From Synechococcus sp. HJ21-Hayes (GTDB lineage Bacteria > Cyanobacteriota > Cyanobacteriia > PCC-6307 > Cyanobiaceae): a stretch of DNA of 64,000 nucleotides. The number at the start of each line of letters is the position of its first letter. Within the stretch, counting starts at the first letter, position 1. The position numbers and the translations under genes are program-made. Shown piece by piece: positions 16,416 to 24,723 of the stretch. The DNA lies in NCBI RefSeq assembly GCF_024345835.1, contig NZ_JAGQBW010000006.1, positions 93,045 to 157,044 of the forward strand, written 5' to 3'. The notes beneath the pieces are model-generated. The model had not been told where the DNA came from, ran no database searches, and saw nothing but the letters and a program-made list of their open reading frames with translations.

Positions 16416-17770
16416 TGCCCCGCTGGCCCTTGAGTAGCTCTCCCGTCACCACCACGGTGCCCAGGGGCCTGGCGCCACGGCAGCTGGCCTGGCAGGTGCT
16501 GCAGGCCGTGGCGGCCGGGGCCTATGCCGATGGTGCCCTGGAGCGGGAGCTGGGGCGGATGGAGCTCTCGGTGGCGGATCGGGGCCTGGCCACGGAGCTG
16601 GCCTATGGGGCGATTCGCCAGCGGCGCTTGCTCGATGCCTGGCTGGATCTGTTGGGCAAGGTGCCGGCCCAGAAGCAGCCTCCCAAGCTGCGCTGGTTGC
16701 TGCATCTGGGCCTCTACCAGCTGCTCGCCAGTGATCGCATCCCTGCCTCCGCGGCCGTGAGCACCACGGTGGAGTTGGCCAAGCGGGGTGGCCTGGCCAA
16801 GCTGGCCCCGGTGGTGAATGGTCTGCTGCGGGCTTGTTTACGTCGCCAGGAGGCCGGTGAGCCTCTGCCCATGCCCCAGGATCCCGCGGTGGCTCTCGGG
16901 GTGAGCCAGTCGCTGCCCCAGTGGCTGGCGCAGGATCTGCTGGCGTGGCTGCCTGCCGATCAGGCCGAAGCCTTTGGGCGTGCCTGCAACAGCCCACCAG
17001 CGCTGGATCTGCGGGTGAACCGGTTACGCAACAGCCGGGAGGCTGTGCTCCAGGCCTTGGCTGCAGCCGACGTGGCGGCCGAGCCGATCGAGCATCTGCC
17101 CATGGGGATCAGCCTCACGGGCCGCAGCGGTGATCTGCGCCAGTTGCCGGGCTACGAGCAGGGCCACTGGTGCGTGCAGGACCGGGCGGCTCAGCGCATT
17201 GCCCCGCTGCTGGATCCGCAGCCAGGTGAGCGCATCCTTGATGCCTGCGCAGCCCCGGGTGGCAAGAGCACCCATCTGGCCGAGCTGATGAACAACGAGG
17301 GCACCGTGGTGGCCCTGGATCGCGCTGAAGCGCGGCTGCGACGGGTAGCCCGCAACAGTGAGCGGCTGGGCCTTCCCTGCATCCACCCCCGCCACGGTGA
17401 TGCCGCCACCCTGGTGGAGCGTATGCCGGAGTGGCGGGGCAGCTTCGATCGCATCCTGGTGGATGCCCCCTGCTCAGGTCTGGGCACCCTGGCGCGCCAT
17501 GCCGATGCCCGCTGGCGCATCGAGCCGACGGCCATTGATGGGTTGGTGCTGTTGCAGCGGCAGCTGCTGGAGGGATTGCTGCCTCTGCTCAAGCCCGGCG
17601 GGCGGCTGGTGTATGCCACCTGCACGGTGCATCCCCGCGAAAACAGCGAGGTGATCGCCGCATTCCTGGCGGACCATCCCAGCTGGACACTGCTGGAGAA
17701 CTGGCAGCTCTGGCCGGGATCCTCATCGGGCGGCGATGGCTTTTTTGCGGCGGCCCTCGCGGCTGGTTAG
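16415..17770 (+). CDS. rsmB: 16S rRNA m5C967 methyltransferase
   Basis: A 451-residue RsmB/Sun protein. The N-terminal NusB-like RNA-binding domain (ARQLAWQVLQAV...LDAWLDLLGK) is followed by the Rossmann methyltransferase domain. It carries the AdoMet motif ILDACAAPGGKSTHLAEL, DAPCSGLGTLARH with one catalytic Cys, and YATCTVHPRENSEVI with the second. Length is normal for the family. ATG at 16415 overlaps the stop of the upstream Atl gene. The TAG at 17768-17770 overlaps the stop of the convergent PBP gene by four bases. Confidence 0.95.
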   Translation: MPRWPLSSSPVTTTVPRGLAPRQLAWQVLQAVAAGAYADGALERELGRMELSVADRGLATELAYGAIRQRRLLDAWLDLLGKVPAQKQPPKLRWLLHLGLYQLLASDRIPASAAVSTTVELAKRGGLAKLAPVVNGLLRACLRRQEAGEPLPMPQDPAVALGVSQSLPQWLAQDLLAWLPADQAEAFGRACNSPPALDLRVNRLRNSREAVLQALAAADVAAEPIEHLPMGISLTGRSGDLRQLPGYEQGHWCVQDRAAQRIAPLLDPQPGERILDACAAPGGKSTHLAELMNNEGTVVALDRAEARLRRVARNSERLGLPCIHPRHGDAATLVERMPEWRGSFDRILVDAPCSGLGTLARHADARWRIEPTAIDGLVLLQRQLLEGLLPLLKPGGRLVYATCTVHPRENSEVIAAFLADHPSWTLLENWQLWPGSSSGGDGFFAAALAAG

Positions 17771-19863
17771 GGCAACGGGGGTGGCGGAGCCACGGGCGGC
17801 GGCGGTACCGGAGGTGCGGCCACTGGTACCGGTGGTGGCGAGGCCGGCGTTGCCGGTGCCGACTGAACGGGTGCGGGAGTTACGGCGCTCGGCGGTGTGC
17901 CCCTTGTGTTGCCTGGTGCCGGTGCTGTTGGCTCTGTCCGCGCGCCGGAGTCAAGCGGCTGCCCTTGCCATTCGTTGGGCCGGCGGATGTCGGCCTCTGG
18001 GTTGGCCCCAGTTTGCCTCCGCGGCTTGAGCGAGAGGGGGTTGAACTTGCCGGTGAGCACGGGCTTGGGCGGGAACTGGCGCACCGGCAGGTCTTGGGTG
18101 ATCGGTGCCATGTAGGCCTGCCAGGCGGCCACGGCTGTGGCGCTGGTGCTGTTGGTGGTGCGGCTGTTGTCGTACCCCAGCCACAGGGCGGTGGTGAGCT
18201 GGGGGATCGAGCCGATGAACCACAGGTCGCGCCCCCCCTCGGAGGTGCCGGTTTTGCCGGCTACGGGGCGGTTGGGCAGGGCAGCACCGGCACCGGTGCC
18301 ACCCCGCACCACCTGCTCCAGCATCCAAACCATGGCGTCGGCGATGTCGCTGGGCACCACCCTGCGGCCCGTATCGCCATCCACGCGGCGGCTCCACAGC
18401 AGGTCACCGTTGGGGCCGAGGATGTCCTCGAACGGCGTGGGTTTCACATACACGCCCCGGTTCGTGATGCCGGCGTAGGCGGCCGCCATGTCCAGTACCG
18501 TCTGCTCGGTGGCGCCCACCGCCAGGGGGTAGAAGCGCCCCAGCTCGCGGCTGATACCAAGGCTCTGTGCGGTGGCAATCACCTTGTCGAAGCCGAGTTT
18601 CTGCAACAGATCCACGGCCACGGTGTTGAGCGAGTTCTGCAGCGCCACCCACATGGGCACGCTGCCCATGTAGCGACCACCGAAGTTCTTGGGGCAGTAG
18701 CCGGCGAAGCAGCGGGCGGAATCCCGCATGATGTCTTCGGGTTTCATGCTCTCTTTCAGGGCCGTGAGATAGATAAACAGCTTGAACGTGGAGCCGGGTG
18801 AGCGCAGGGCCTGAACGGCCCGGTTGAACTGGCTGGTTTCAAAGTCATTGCCGCCCACCATGGCCCGCACCAGCCCGGTGCCGGGCTCCATGGACACGAT
18901 CGCGCCCTCCATGTCGCCTGGGGCGTAGGCATCGATGGTTTTCTGAGCCTGCTCCTGCCAGCTGAGATTGAGGCTGGTGCGGATGGTGAGGCCGCCCACT
19001 TCCAGTTCCTCAGGGTTCAGTACCTTGGGCAGCTCCTGGGCCACCCAGCTCGTGAAGTAGGGGGCACGGCTGGTCCAATACTTGGGTTCAGCCGGTTTCA
19101 GCTGCAGGGGCGCGGCATTGGCCTGCTCCTGTTGGAGATCGTCGATGAAGCCGGCTTCGCGCATGCGCCGCAGCACCGTGGCCCGGCGCTCCAGTGCCAG
19201 ATCGGGATTCACCAGCGGTGAATACACCGAGGGTGCCGGCGGCAGCCCGGCGATCAGGGCCGCTTCAGGCAGGGTGAGTTGCGCTGGTGTCTTGGAGAAA
19301 TAGATCCAGGCCGCATCGGCCACGCCGTAGGCGCTGGAGCCTAGATACACAACATTGAGGTATTCCTCAAGGATCTGTTGCTTGCTGAGCTGGCGTTCCA
19401 GCTTCCCGGCCAGGGCGGCCTCCTTCAGCTTGCGGATGATGGTGCGGTCCTGGCTCAGGAACACCGTGCGGGCCAGCTGTTGGGTGATTGTGCTGGCGCC
19501 CTCCTCAACGGAGCCCTGTCTGAGGTTGCGCAGCATCGCCCGGGCGATGCCCGTGGGATCGATGCCGTCGTGTTGATAGAAGCGACGATCTTCGGCGGCG
19601 ATGAAGGCCCGCTCCACCAGCTGCGGCATCTGGCCACTGGCCACTTTCTCGCGGGTGGCAGGGCCAAGCTTCTGAATGACCTGGCCATCGGCCGATAGCA
19701 CCGTCACGGTGCCCGGCCGGTTGTACGCCTTCAATCGCTGCACATTGGGGAGCAGGGCATCACTTGCCTGCACCAGCAACAACTGAGCCCCAGCCACAAC
19801 AACACCTGCGCCAGCACCGATCAGGCCTGCGATTAGCAGATGGCGGCGGCGCCGTTGTCTCAC
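17767..19863 (-). CDS. Class A penicillin-binding protein (bifunctional)
   Basis: Peptidoglycan glycosyltransferase and transpeptidase. The 698-residue protein has an N-terminal anchor helix (about 9-30). The GT51 domain has its catalytic Glu at EDRRFYQHDGIDP (91) and further motifs GASTITQQLARTVFL and RKLKEAALAGKLE. The transpeptidase domain has SxxK at Ser358 (SPGSTFK), SxN at 411-413 (NSLNT) and KTG at 537-539. After about residue 610 comes a Pro/Ala-rich tail (PPPVPVAAPPVPPP) that is probably disordered and periplasmic. The start overlaps the chlG stop by four bases, so the two appear co-transcribed. Confidence 0.95.
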   Translation of the reverse strand: MRQRRRRHLLIAGLIGAGAGVVVAGAQLLLVQASDALLPNVQRLKAYNRPGTVTVLSADGQVIQKLGPATREKVASGQMPQLVERAFIAAEDRRFYQHDGIDPTGIARAMLRNLRQGSVEEGASTITQQLARTVFLSQDRTIIRKLKEAALAGKLERQLSKQQILEEYLNVVYLGSSAYGVADAAWIYFSKTPAQLTLPEAALIAGLPPAPSVYSPLVNPDLALERRATVLRRMREAGFIDDLQQEQANAAPLQLKPAEPKYWTSRAPYFTSWVAQELPKVLNPEELEVGGLTIRTSLNLSWQEQAQKTIDAYAPGDMEGAIVSMEPGTGLVRAMVGGNDFETSQFNRAVQALRSPGSTFKLFIYLTALKESMKPEDIMRDSARCFAGYCPKNFGGRYMGSVPMWVALQNSLNTVAVDLLQKLGFDKVIATAQSLGISRELGRFYPLAVGATEQTVLDMAAAYAGITNRGVYVKPTPFEDILGPNGDLLWSRRVDGDTGRRVVPSDIADAMVWMLEQVVRGGTGAGAALPNRPVAGKTGTSEGGRDLWFIGSIPQLTTALWLGYDNSRTTNSTSATAVAAWQAYMAPITQDLPVRQFPPKPVLTGKFNPLSLKPRRQTGANPEADIRRPNEWQGQPLDSGARTEPTAPAPGNTRGTPPSAVTPAPVQSAPATPASPPPVPVAAPPVPPPPVAPPPPLP

Positions 19864-20867
19864 ATCGTCAGGGGCAAGGCGCCTGCGGAGGTCACCAAGT
19901 CACTGTGGCCAATGGCAAGGGCTGTCACGAGCATTCCCAGCACCAGGAATGGCTGGGCGCTGGCCTGGTATTTCACATCGAAGGCAACGGGATCCCGTAG
20001 TAACCAGATGTCTTGAAAGGTGATCTGGGGAATGATCAACAGCACCAGTAGCACCGCGGCGAAATGCTGACCGATCGCGATCAGCACGGCAACCATGGCG
20101 AGTTGGAAAAGATCGATCATTCCGGCACTGATCCAGCTCGCTGTCTCGATGCCGAAGGCCACTGGCAGGCTCTGCAGCCCGAGGGCCCGATCCCCTTCCA
20201 CGCTCTTGAAATCATTCACCACCGCAATGCCTAGGCCCGCCAGGGAGTAGGCCAGCGTCAGCAAGGCCGTGGTCCAGGTGAGCTGCCCGAACAGGGCTTG
20301 ACCGGCCCACCAGGGCAGGGCGATGTAGCTGGCGCCGAGGGCGTAGTTGCCCAACCAGCCATTCTGCTTGAGTTTTAGCGGTGGCGCTGAATAGATGAAG
20401 CTCACGAAGGAGCCCCCCAGGGCCAGCAGGAACAGAACCGGCGTGGCGTGGCCGGCCCAGACATCGAGGCCATAGGCCACACCGAGGCCGGCGAGCAGTA
20501 GCACCCAGATCTGCACTTTAACCTGCCAGAGCGGAATCGCACCGGAGGGAATGGGCCGGTAGGGCTCGTTGATCGCGTCAATCTCGCGGTCGTAGTAGTC
20601 GTTGATGGTCTGGGTGTAGCCCGCCAGTAGGGGGCCGCTCATCAGCATGCAGGCGATCGAAGCGCCCACTTCCGGAAGGGTCCAGTGGAAGTTGCCGGAG
20701 GCCGCAGCACCGCAGAGCACTCCCCAGATCAGGGGAATCCAGGTCACCGGTTTCATGAGCTGAAGCCGGATCTTCCAAATGTTGGAGGTGCCGCTGGCAC
20801 CTTTCATGCCCAGCAGCTGGCGGGCCCCACCACCCGAGGCGGCGGTGGGATTAGGGGAATCGCTCAC
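19860..20867 (-). CDS. chlG: Chlorophyll synthase
   Basis: Esterifies chlorophyllide a with geranylgeranyl or phytyl diphosphate in the thylakoid membrane. The 335-residue protein is a UbiA-family polytopic prenyltransferase. The first Asp-rich motif is NDYYDREIDAINEPYRPIPSG and the second NDFKSVEGDRALGLQSLP, both diagnostic for ChlG. Eight or nine hydrophobic helices follow the N-terminal ARQLLGMKGASGTSNIWKIRLQL. Its start overlaps the DUF2862 gene's stop by four bases, and its own stop overlaps the PBP start, giving a compact minus-strand trio. Confidence 0.96.
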   Translation of the reverse strand: MSDSPNPTAASGGGARQLLGMKGASGTSNIWKIRLQLMKPVTWIPLIWGVLCGAAASGNFHWTLPEVGASIACMLMSGPLLAGYTQTINDYYDREIDAINEPYRPIPSGAIPLWQVKVQIWVLLLAGLGVAYGLDVWAGHATPVLFLLALGGSFVSFIYSAPPLKLKQNGWLGNYALGASYIALPWWAGQALFGQLTWTTALLTLAYSLAGLGIAVVNDFKSVEGDRALGLQSLPVAFGIETASWISAGMIDLFQLAMVAVLIAIGQHFAAVLLVLLIIPQITFQDIWLLRDPVAFDVKYQASAQPFLVLGMLVTALAIGHSDLVTSAGALPLTM

Positions 20868-21076
20868 GCTGCGGTGATCTCGTCGTCGAAGAACCAGGTG
20901 GTGGTCCCGTTGGCGAGCTCCACCACCACGCCGATGCCCTTGCCGTCGGTCACCTTGAAGTCCTTCACCGTGCCGGTGGCGTCGGCCTGGAGGGCCGTCA
21001 CCAGATCAGCGGGAATGCGGTCGCGCACCCGGGTGACCCGCACCTTCGAGCCGATGGTGATGGCAGCCTGGGACAT
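20864..21076 (-). CDS. DUF2862-type small protein
   Basis: A 70-residue soluble protein ([58 protein letters not shown]). The pattern is a small SH3-like beta barrel found throughout cyanobacteria immediately upstream of chlG, as here. Its biochemical role is not known; linkage to chlorophyll synthase suggests a part in pigment biosynthesis or its regulation, which is inference. Divergent from hisF, with 56 bases between the starts. Confidence 0.85.
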   Translation of the reverse strand: MSQAAITIGSKVRVTRVRDRIPADLVTALQADATGTVKDFKVTDGKGIGVVVELANGTTTWFFDDEITAA

Positions 21077-21132
21077 GTCCGGCGCAACTAGAAAAGTGGC
21101 GCAAGGCTAACCCGCTGCCAGCCCGTTCTTCC

Positions 21133-21924
21133 ATGGTCGCCAAACGGATCATTCCCTGTCTTGATGTGGCCGATGGCCGGGTGGTGAAGGGGGTCAATTT
21201 CGTGGGCCTGCGCGATGCCGGTGACCCGGTGGAGCTGGCCTGTCGCTACAGCGCTTCCGGGGCCGATGAGCTGGTGTTTCTGGACATCGCCGCCAGCCAC
21301 CAGGGCCGCGGCACCCTGGTGGAGCTGGTGCAGCGCACCGCTGAGGCGGTGACGATCCCCTTCACTGTTGGGGGGGGGATCAGCAGCGTGGAGGGCATCA
21401 CCGAGCTGCTGCGGGCCGGTGCCGACAAGGTGAGCCTCAACTCCTCGGCCGTGCGCGATCCCGGCCTGGTAGCCAGGGGGGCCGAGCGCTTCGGCTGCCA
21501 GTGCATCGTGGTGGCCATTGATGCCCGTCGCCGCGAGGGGTCAGAGCCCGGCTGGGACGTGTATGTGAAGGGAGGGCGCGAGAACACAGGACTCGATGCG
21601 GTGGCCTGGGCCCAGCGGGTGGTGGCCCTGGGCGCCGGAGAGATCCTGCTCACCTCCATGGACGGCGATGGCACCCAGGCGGGTTACGAGCTCAACCTCA
21701 CCCGTGCGGTGGCGGAAGCCGTGGAGGTGCCGGTGATTGCCTCCGGTGGGGCTGGCAGCATCGACCACATCGCCCAGGCGCTCCAACACGGCAAGGCGTC
21801 CGCGGCGCTGCTGGCGTCGTTGCTGCACGACGGCGTGTTGACGGTGGAACAGATCAAGGCCGACTTGCTCGGCCGTGGCCTGAACCTGCGTCCGCTGGAT
21901 CCGGGGCTGCAAGCGGTGGGCTGA
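21133..21924 (+). CDS. hisF: Imidazole glycerol phosphate synthase cyclase subunit
   Basis: Cyclises PRFAR with ammonia from HisH to imidazole glycerol phosphate and AICAR in histidine synthesis. The 263-residue TIM barrel opens [23 protein letters not shown] with the catalytic Asp at 11. It contains the second Asp in VVAIDARR, the phosphate loops GGGIS and ASGGAGS, and [14 protein letters not shown]. The strand [18 protein letters not shown] is typical of HisF. Length matches the family. A single gene facing away from chlG; the following ORF is 66 bases on. Confidence 0.97.
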   Translation: MVAKRIIPCLDVADGRVVKGVNFVGLRDAGDPVELACRYSASGADELVFLDIAASHQGRGTLVELVQRTAEAVTIPFTVGGGISSVEGITELLRAGADKVSLNSSAVRDPGLVARGAERFGCQCIVVAIDARRREGSEPGWDVYVKGGRENTGLDAVAWAQRVVALGAGEILLTSMDGDGTQAGYELNLTRAVAEAVEVPVIASGGAGSIDHIAQALQHGKASAALLASLLHDGVLTVEQIKADLLGRGLNLRPLDPGLQAVG

Positions 21925-21989
21925 GTCGCGTCTGCCCGTTACCTCCCGTTACATTGGGCTCAGTTTCACCCGCTGCTTCAGCCCTGGCC

Positions 21990-22316
21990 GTGCCGGCGTT
22001 GCTCCAGACCCACTCCACTGCCTTGGCCGTTGTCCTGGTGGTCACCGTGGTGGCGATGGTGGCCTGGGCTTTGCAGCTGATGCAGGCCGCTGTCGACCGC
22101 AAGGAGTTCTCGCTCATGCTGGCCGGCTGCATGGTGTGTTCGGCCGCAGTGGGTCTGGCCACGGTGATGCTGATCACCTTCACCAGTGCCGATCGGCTCC
22201 AGGCCCAGGGCTATTTGAGTGGTGGTGAATCAGGCGCAGTGGAGTTGGCCTCGGGGGGTGTCAGTCTCGATTCCATTTCCCTCCCCTGGGATGCCAGCTT
22301 CCATTCGTCCCGGTGA
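21990..22316 (+). CDS. Small membrane protein of unknown function
   Basis: A 108-residue protein with two hydrophobic helices (about residues 8-32 and 43-65) and an acidic/Ser-rich tail. The start is likely the GTG at 21990; a TTG at 21954 in the same frame would add 12 residues. Its last 26 bases overlap the start of menG, which argues for coupled expression. No family recognised by eye. Confidence 0.6.
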   Translation: MPALLQTHSTALAVVLVVTVVAMVAWALQLMQAAVDRKEFSLMLAGCMVCSAAVGLATVMLITFTSADRLQAQGYLSGGESGAVELASGGVSLDSISLPWDASFHSSR

Positions 22317-23007
22317 TCCCGATCAGGTCCGTGATCTATTCGATCAGATCGCTCCTGCCTACGACCGCCTCAACGACACCTTGAGCCTCGGCCTCCATCG
22401 CCTCTGGAAGCGCCAGGCGGTGGCGTGGCTAGACCCCGCCCCTGGCCAGAGGCTTCTGGACCTGTGCTGCGGTACCGGAGACCTGGCCCTAGTGCTGGCC
22501 CAAAAAGTGCGCCCCGGCGGGTTGGTGCTGGGCCTGGATGCGGCGGCGGCGCCCCTTGGTCAGGCCCGGCGCCGGGCCGCCAGTCAGCCCTGGTTGCCGC
22601 TGGAGTTTCGCCAGGGTGATGCCCAGGCCACCGGCTTGGCGGCGGGCTGGGCCGATGGCGCTGTGATGGCCTACGGACTGCGCAATCTCCAGGATCCCGC
22701 CGCGGGGTTGCAGGAGCTGCGGCGGCTGCTCAAGCCCGGCGCCCGGGCAGCGGTACTTGATTTCAACCGCCCCGTCGATGGGGCTGGCTTCACGGCGGGT
22801 TTCCAGCGGTTCTACCTGCGGCAGCTGGTGGTGCCCTTAGCCCGTAGGGCGGGTCTGGAGCCCCAGTACGCCTATCTGGAGGAGAGTCTGCGGCGCTTCC
22901 CCACGGGAGCACAGCAGGAGCAGCTGGCCCAGTCTGCCGGCTTCGCCCAGGCTCGCCACCGCCGGTTGGCTGCTGGGCAGATGGGCCTGCTGCAACTGGT
23001 GGCTTGA
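22291..23007 (+). CDS. menG: Demethylphylloquinone C-methyltransferase (UbiE/MenG)
   Basis: Adds the ring methyl in the last step of phylloquinone (vitamin K1) synthesis for photosystem I. The 238-residue class I methyltransferase has the motifs VRDLFDQIAPAYDRLNDTLSLGLHRLWKR and LDLCCGTGDLALVLA (AdoMet binding), plus the UbiE signature YGLRNLQDPAAGLQELRRLLKPGARAAVLDFNRP. A longer frame to 22219 reads through the upstream gene, so the ATG at 22291 is used. It is most likely co-transcribed with the small membrane protein before it. Confidence 0.93.
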   Translation: MPASIRPGDPDQVRDLFDQIAPAYDRLNDTLSLGLHRLWKRQAVAWLDPAPGQRLLDLCCGTGDLALVLAQKVRPGGLVLGLDAAAAPLGQARRRAASQPWLPLEFRQGDAQATGLAAGWADGAVMAYGLRNLQDPAAGLQELRRLLKPGARAAVLDFNRPVDGAGFTAGFQRFYLRQLVVPLARRAGLEPQYAYLEESLRRFPTGAQQEQLAQSAGFAQARHRRLAAGQMGLLQLVA

Positions 23008-23050
23008 GGGGCGGGGCCTTGGGGCTTGGCGGGGTGGCGCTCCAGCACTC

Positions 23051-23085
23051 TCCTGAAACCTGCGCAGCCTGTACGGATTTCAGGA
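23051..23085 (+). repeat. 35-nt hairpin repeat, copy A (upstream of glyQ)
   Basis: An imperfect hairpin with outer stem TCCTGA / TCAGGA and an 8-bp inner stem with loop GCC. The same 35-nt arrangement occurs at 47180-47214. Both copies are followed by GGCG and lie 33-73 bases upstream of a plus-strand start. Inner-stem bases differ between the copies while pairing is partly kept. Could be a regulatory RNA element, a protein site or a mobile palindrome. Confidence 0.55.
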
Positions 23086-23157
23086 GGCGCCTCGGCAGAC
23101 CCTCTCCGCTCCGGACCCGCCGCCATCGACAATGGCGCCACGAGCGGCCAGCCCCCA

Positions 23158-24021
23158 GTGCATTTTCAGGACATCATCCAGACCCTTAACCGCTTCTGGG
23201 CCGAGCGGGGCTGCCTGATCCTGCAGCCCTACGACACCGAAAAGGGCGCTGGCACCATGAGCCCCCACACGGTGCTGCGGGCGATCGGGCCGGAGCCCTG
23301 GGCTGTGGCTTACCCCGAGCCCTGCCGCCGGCCCACGGATGGCCGCTATGGCGATAACCCCAACCGGGCCCAGCACTATTTCCAGTACCAGGTGCTGATC
23401 AAGCCCAGTCCTGATGCCATCCAGGAGACCTATCTGGCTTCGCTGGAAGCCCTCGGCATCCAAGCCAAGGACCATGACATTCGCTTCGTGGAGGACAACT
23501 GGGAATCCCCCACCCTCGGCGCCTGGGGCGTGGGCTGGGAGGTGTGGCTCGATGGCATGGAAGTGACCCAGTTCACCTACTTCCAGCAATGCGGCGGCCT
23601 CGATTGCCGGCCGGTGTCGATCGAGATCACCTATGGCCTGGAACGCCTGGCCATGTACCTGCAGGACGTGGAGAGCATCTGGGACCTCAGCTGGGACGGC
23701 AACCGCTCCTACGGCGACATCTGGCTGCCCTTTGAAAAGGGCCAGTGCACTTATAACTTCGAGGCCTCAAACCCCGAACGGCTCAAACAGCTGTTTGCCA
23801 TTTATGAGGCCGAGGCCGCCGATCTGGTGGCCCAGAAGCTGCCCGCCCCAGCCCTGGACTTTGTACTCAAGTGCAGCCACACCTTCAACCTGCTGGAGGC
23901 TCGCGGTGTGATCTCGGTGACCGAGCGCACCGCCACCATCGGCCGCATCCGCAACCTCGCCCGCCAAGTGGCTGAAGCCTGGCTGGCCGAGCGTGAGGCC
24001 CTGGGTTTCCCCCTGCTCTAA
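23158..24021 (+). CDS. glyQ: Glycyl-tRNA synthetase alpha subunit
   Basis: Catalytic subunit of the bacterial-type alpha2beta2 glycyl-tRNA synthetase. The 287-residue product starts (V)[37 protein letters not shown], the family's usual N-terminus, so the GTG at 23158 is used although the frame is open to 23026. Further motifs: [54 protein letters not shown] and [10 protein letters not shown]. The partner glyS is not in the window. It converges with the LysM gene, overlapping it by four bases. Confidence 0.96.
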   Translation: MHFQDIIQTLNRFWAERGCLILQPYDTEKGAGTMSPHTVLRAIGPEPWAVAYPEPCRRPTDGRYGDNPNRAQHYFQYQVLIKPSPDAIQETYLASLEALGIQAKDHDIRFVEDNWESPTLGAWGVGWEVWLDGMEVTQFTYFQQCGGLDCRPVSIEITYGLERLAMYLQDVESIWDLSWDGNRSYGDIWLPFEKGQCTYNFEASNPERLKQLFAIYEAEAADLVAQKLPAPALDFVLKCSHTFNLLEARGVISVTERTATIGRIRNLARQVAEAWLAEREALGFPLL

Positions 24022-24665
24022 GGCGCGGGCGGTACGGGCACGGCGGGTCCATCGAGGGTGTTGCTGCAGAGGTCGAGCACGATCCGCTGGGGAACGGAAC
24101 CCGGTAGGGGTGTTTCCCATGGCTGCCATTGGCCATTGATGCGCCAGGTTTGGCGCAGGCTCTCGCACTGCACCGCCACGGCGGAGGCGGCTGATCCACG
24201 CACGCCGAGGTCGGCCGCGGATGCTTTCACCAGCGTGATGCGCACACCGCCGGGGTGGAGTTTCCAGCCGGCCCAGTCCACCGCCGTGGTGTTGAACCAT
24301 TTCCAGCGAGCCTGGCCCGAGAGCTCCCGCAGTTCAAGCTCGGCCCGGTCTCTGCGTTCGGCTGGGCTCAGCAGCAGGGCCGCGGAGGCATCACCGCTGC
24401 TACCTGGGGGTGGCGGTGGCGCCAGTTCCGCTGTCGGTTTGCCGGGCAGCGTGAGGATCTGACCCACCTGCAGCAGGGTTGGGTCCTTGATGCCGTTGAT
24501 GCGGATCAAGGCCTCAAGGCTCACCCCATGCCGGATGGCGAGTTGCTCCAGCGTGTCGCCCTCCGCCACGGCGATGCTGCTGGCCCGGGCTGCGGGGTAC
24601 GGGGCCAGCAGAACAGCGCTCAGCACCAGGCAGCTCAGCAGTCCAGGGGTGGCGGAGTGGCGCAC
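24018..24665 (-). CDS. Secreted LysM-domain protein
   Basis: A 215-residue exported protein. The N-terminus [28 protein letters not shown] is a signal peptide. One LysM peptidoglycan-binding motif follows ([43 protein letters not shown], about 33-75), then a Pro-rich linker and a C-terminal region of ~130 residues that I do not recognise. That region includes a [16 protein letters not shown] segment and a Cys pair (VQCESLR, LDLCSNT). No lytic catalytic motif is visible, so it is likely a wall-associated structural or regulatory protein. Confidence 0.82.
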   Translation of the reverse strand: MRHSATPGLLSCLVLSAVLLAPYPAARASSIAVAEGDTLEQLAIRHGVSLEALIRINGIKDPTLLQVGQILTLPGKPTAELAPPPPPGSSGDASAALLLSPAERRDRAELELRELSGQARWKWFNTTAVDWAGWKLHPGGVRITLVKASAADLGVRGSAASAVAVQCESLRQTWRINGQWQPWETPLPGSVPQRIVLDLCSNTLDGPAVPVPPAP

Positions 24666-24723
24666 GGTAGTGGGGAGCGCGGCCGAACCCTAGGGGAACC
24701 CTCAGGGCACCGCCTGGCCATCC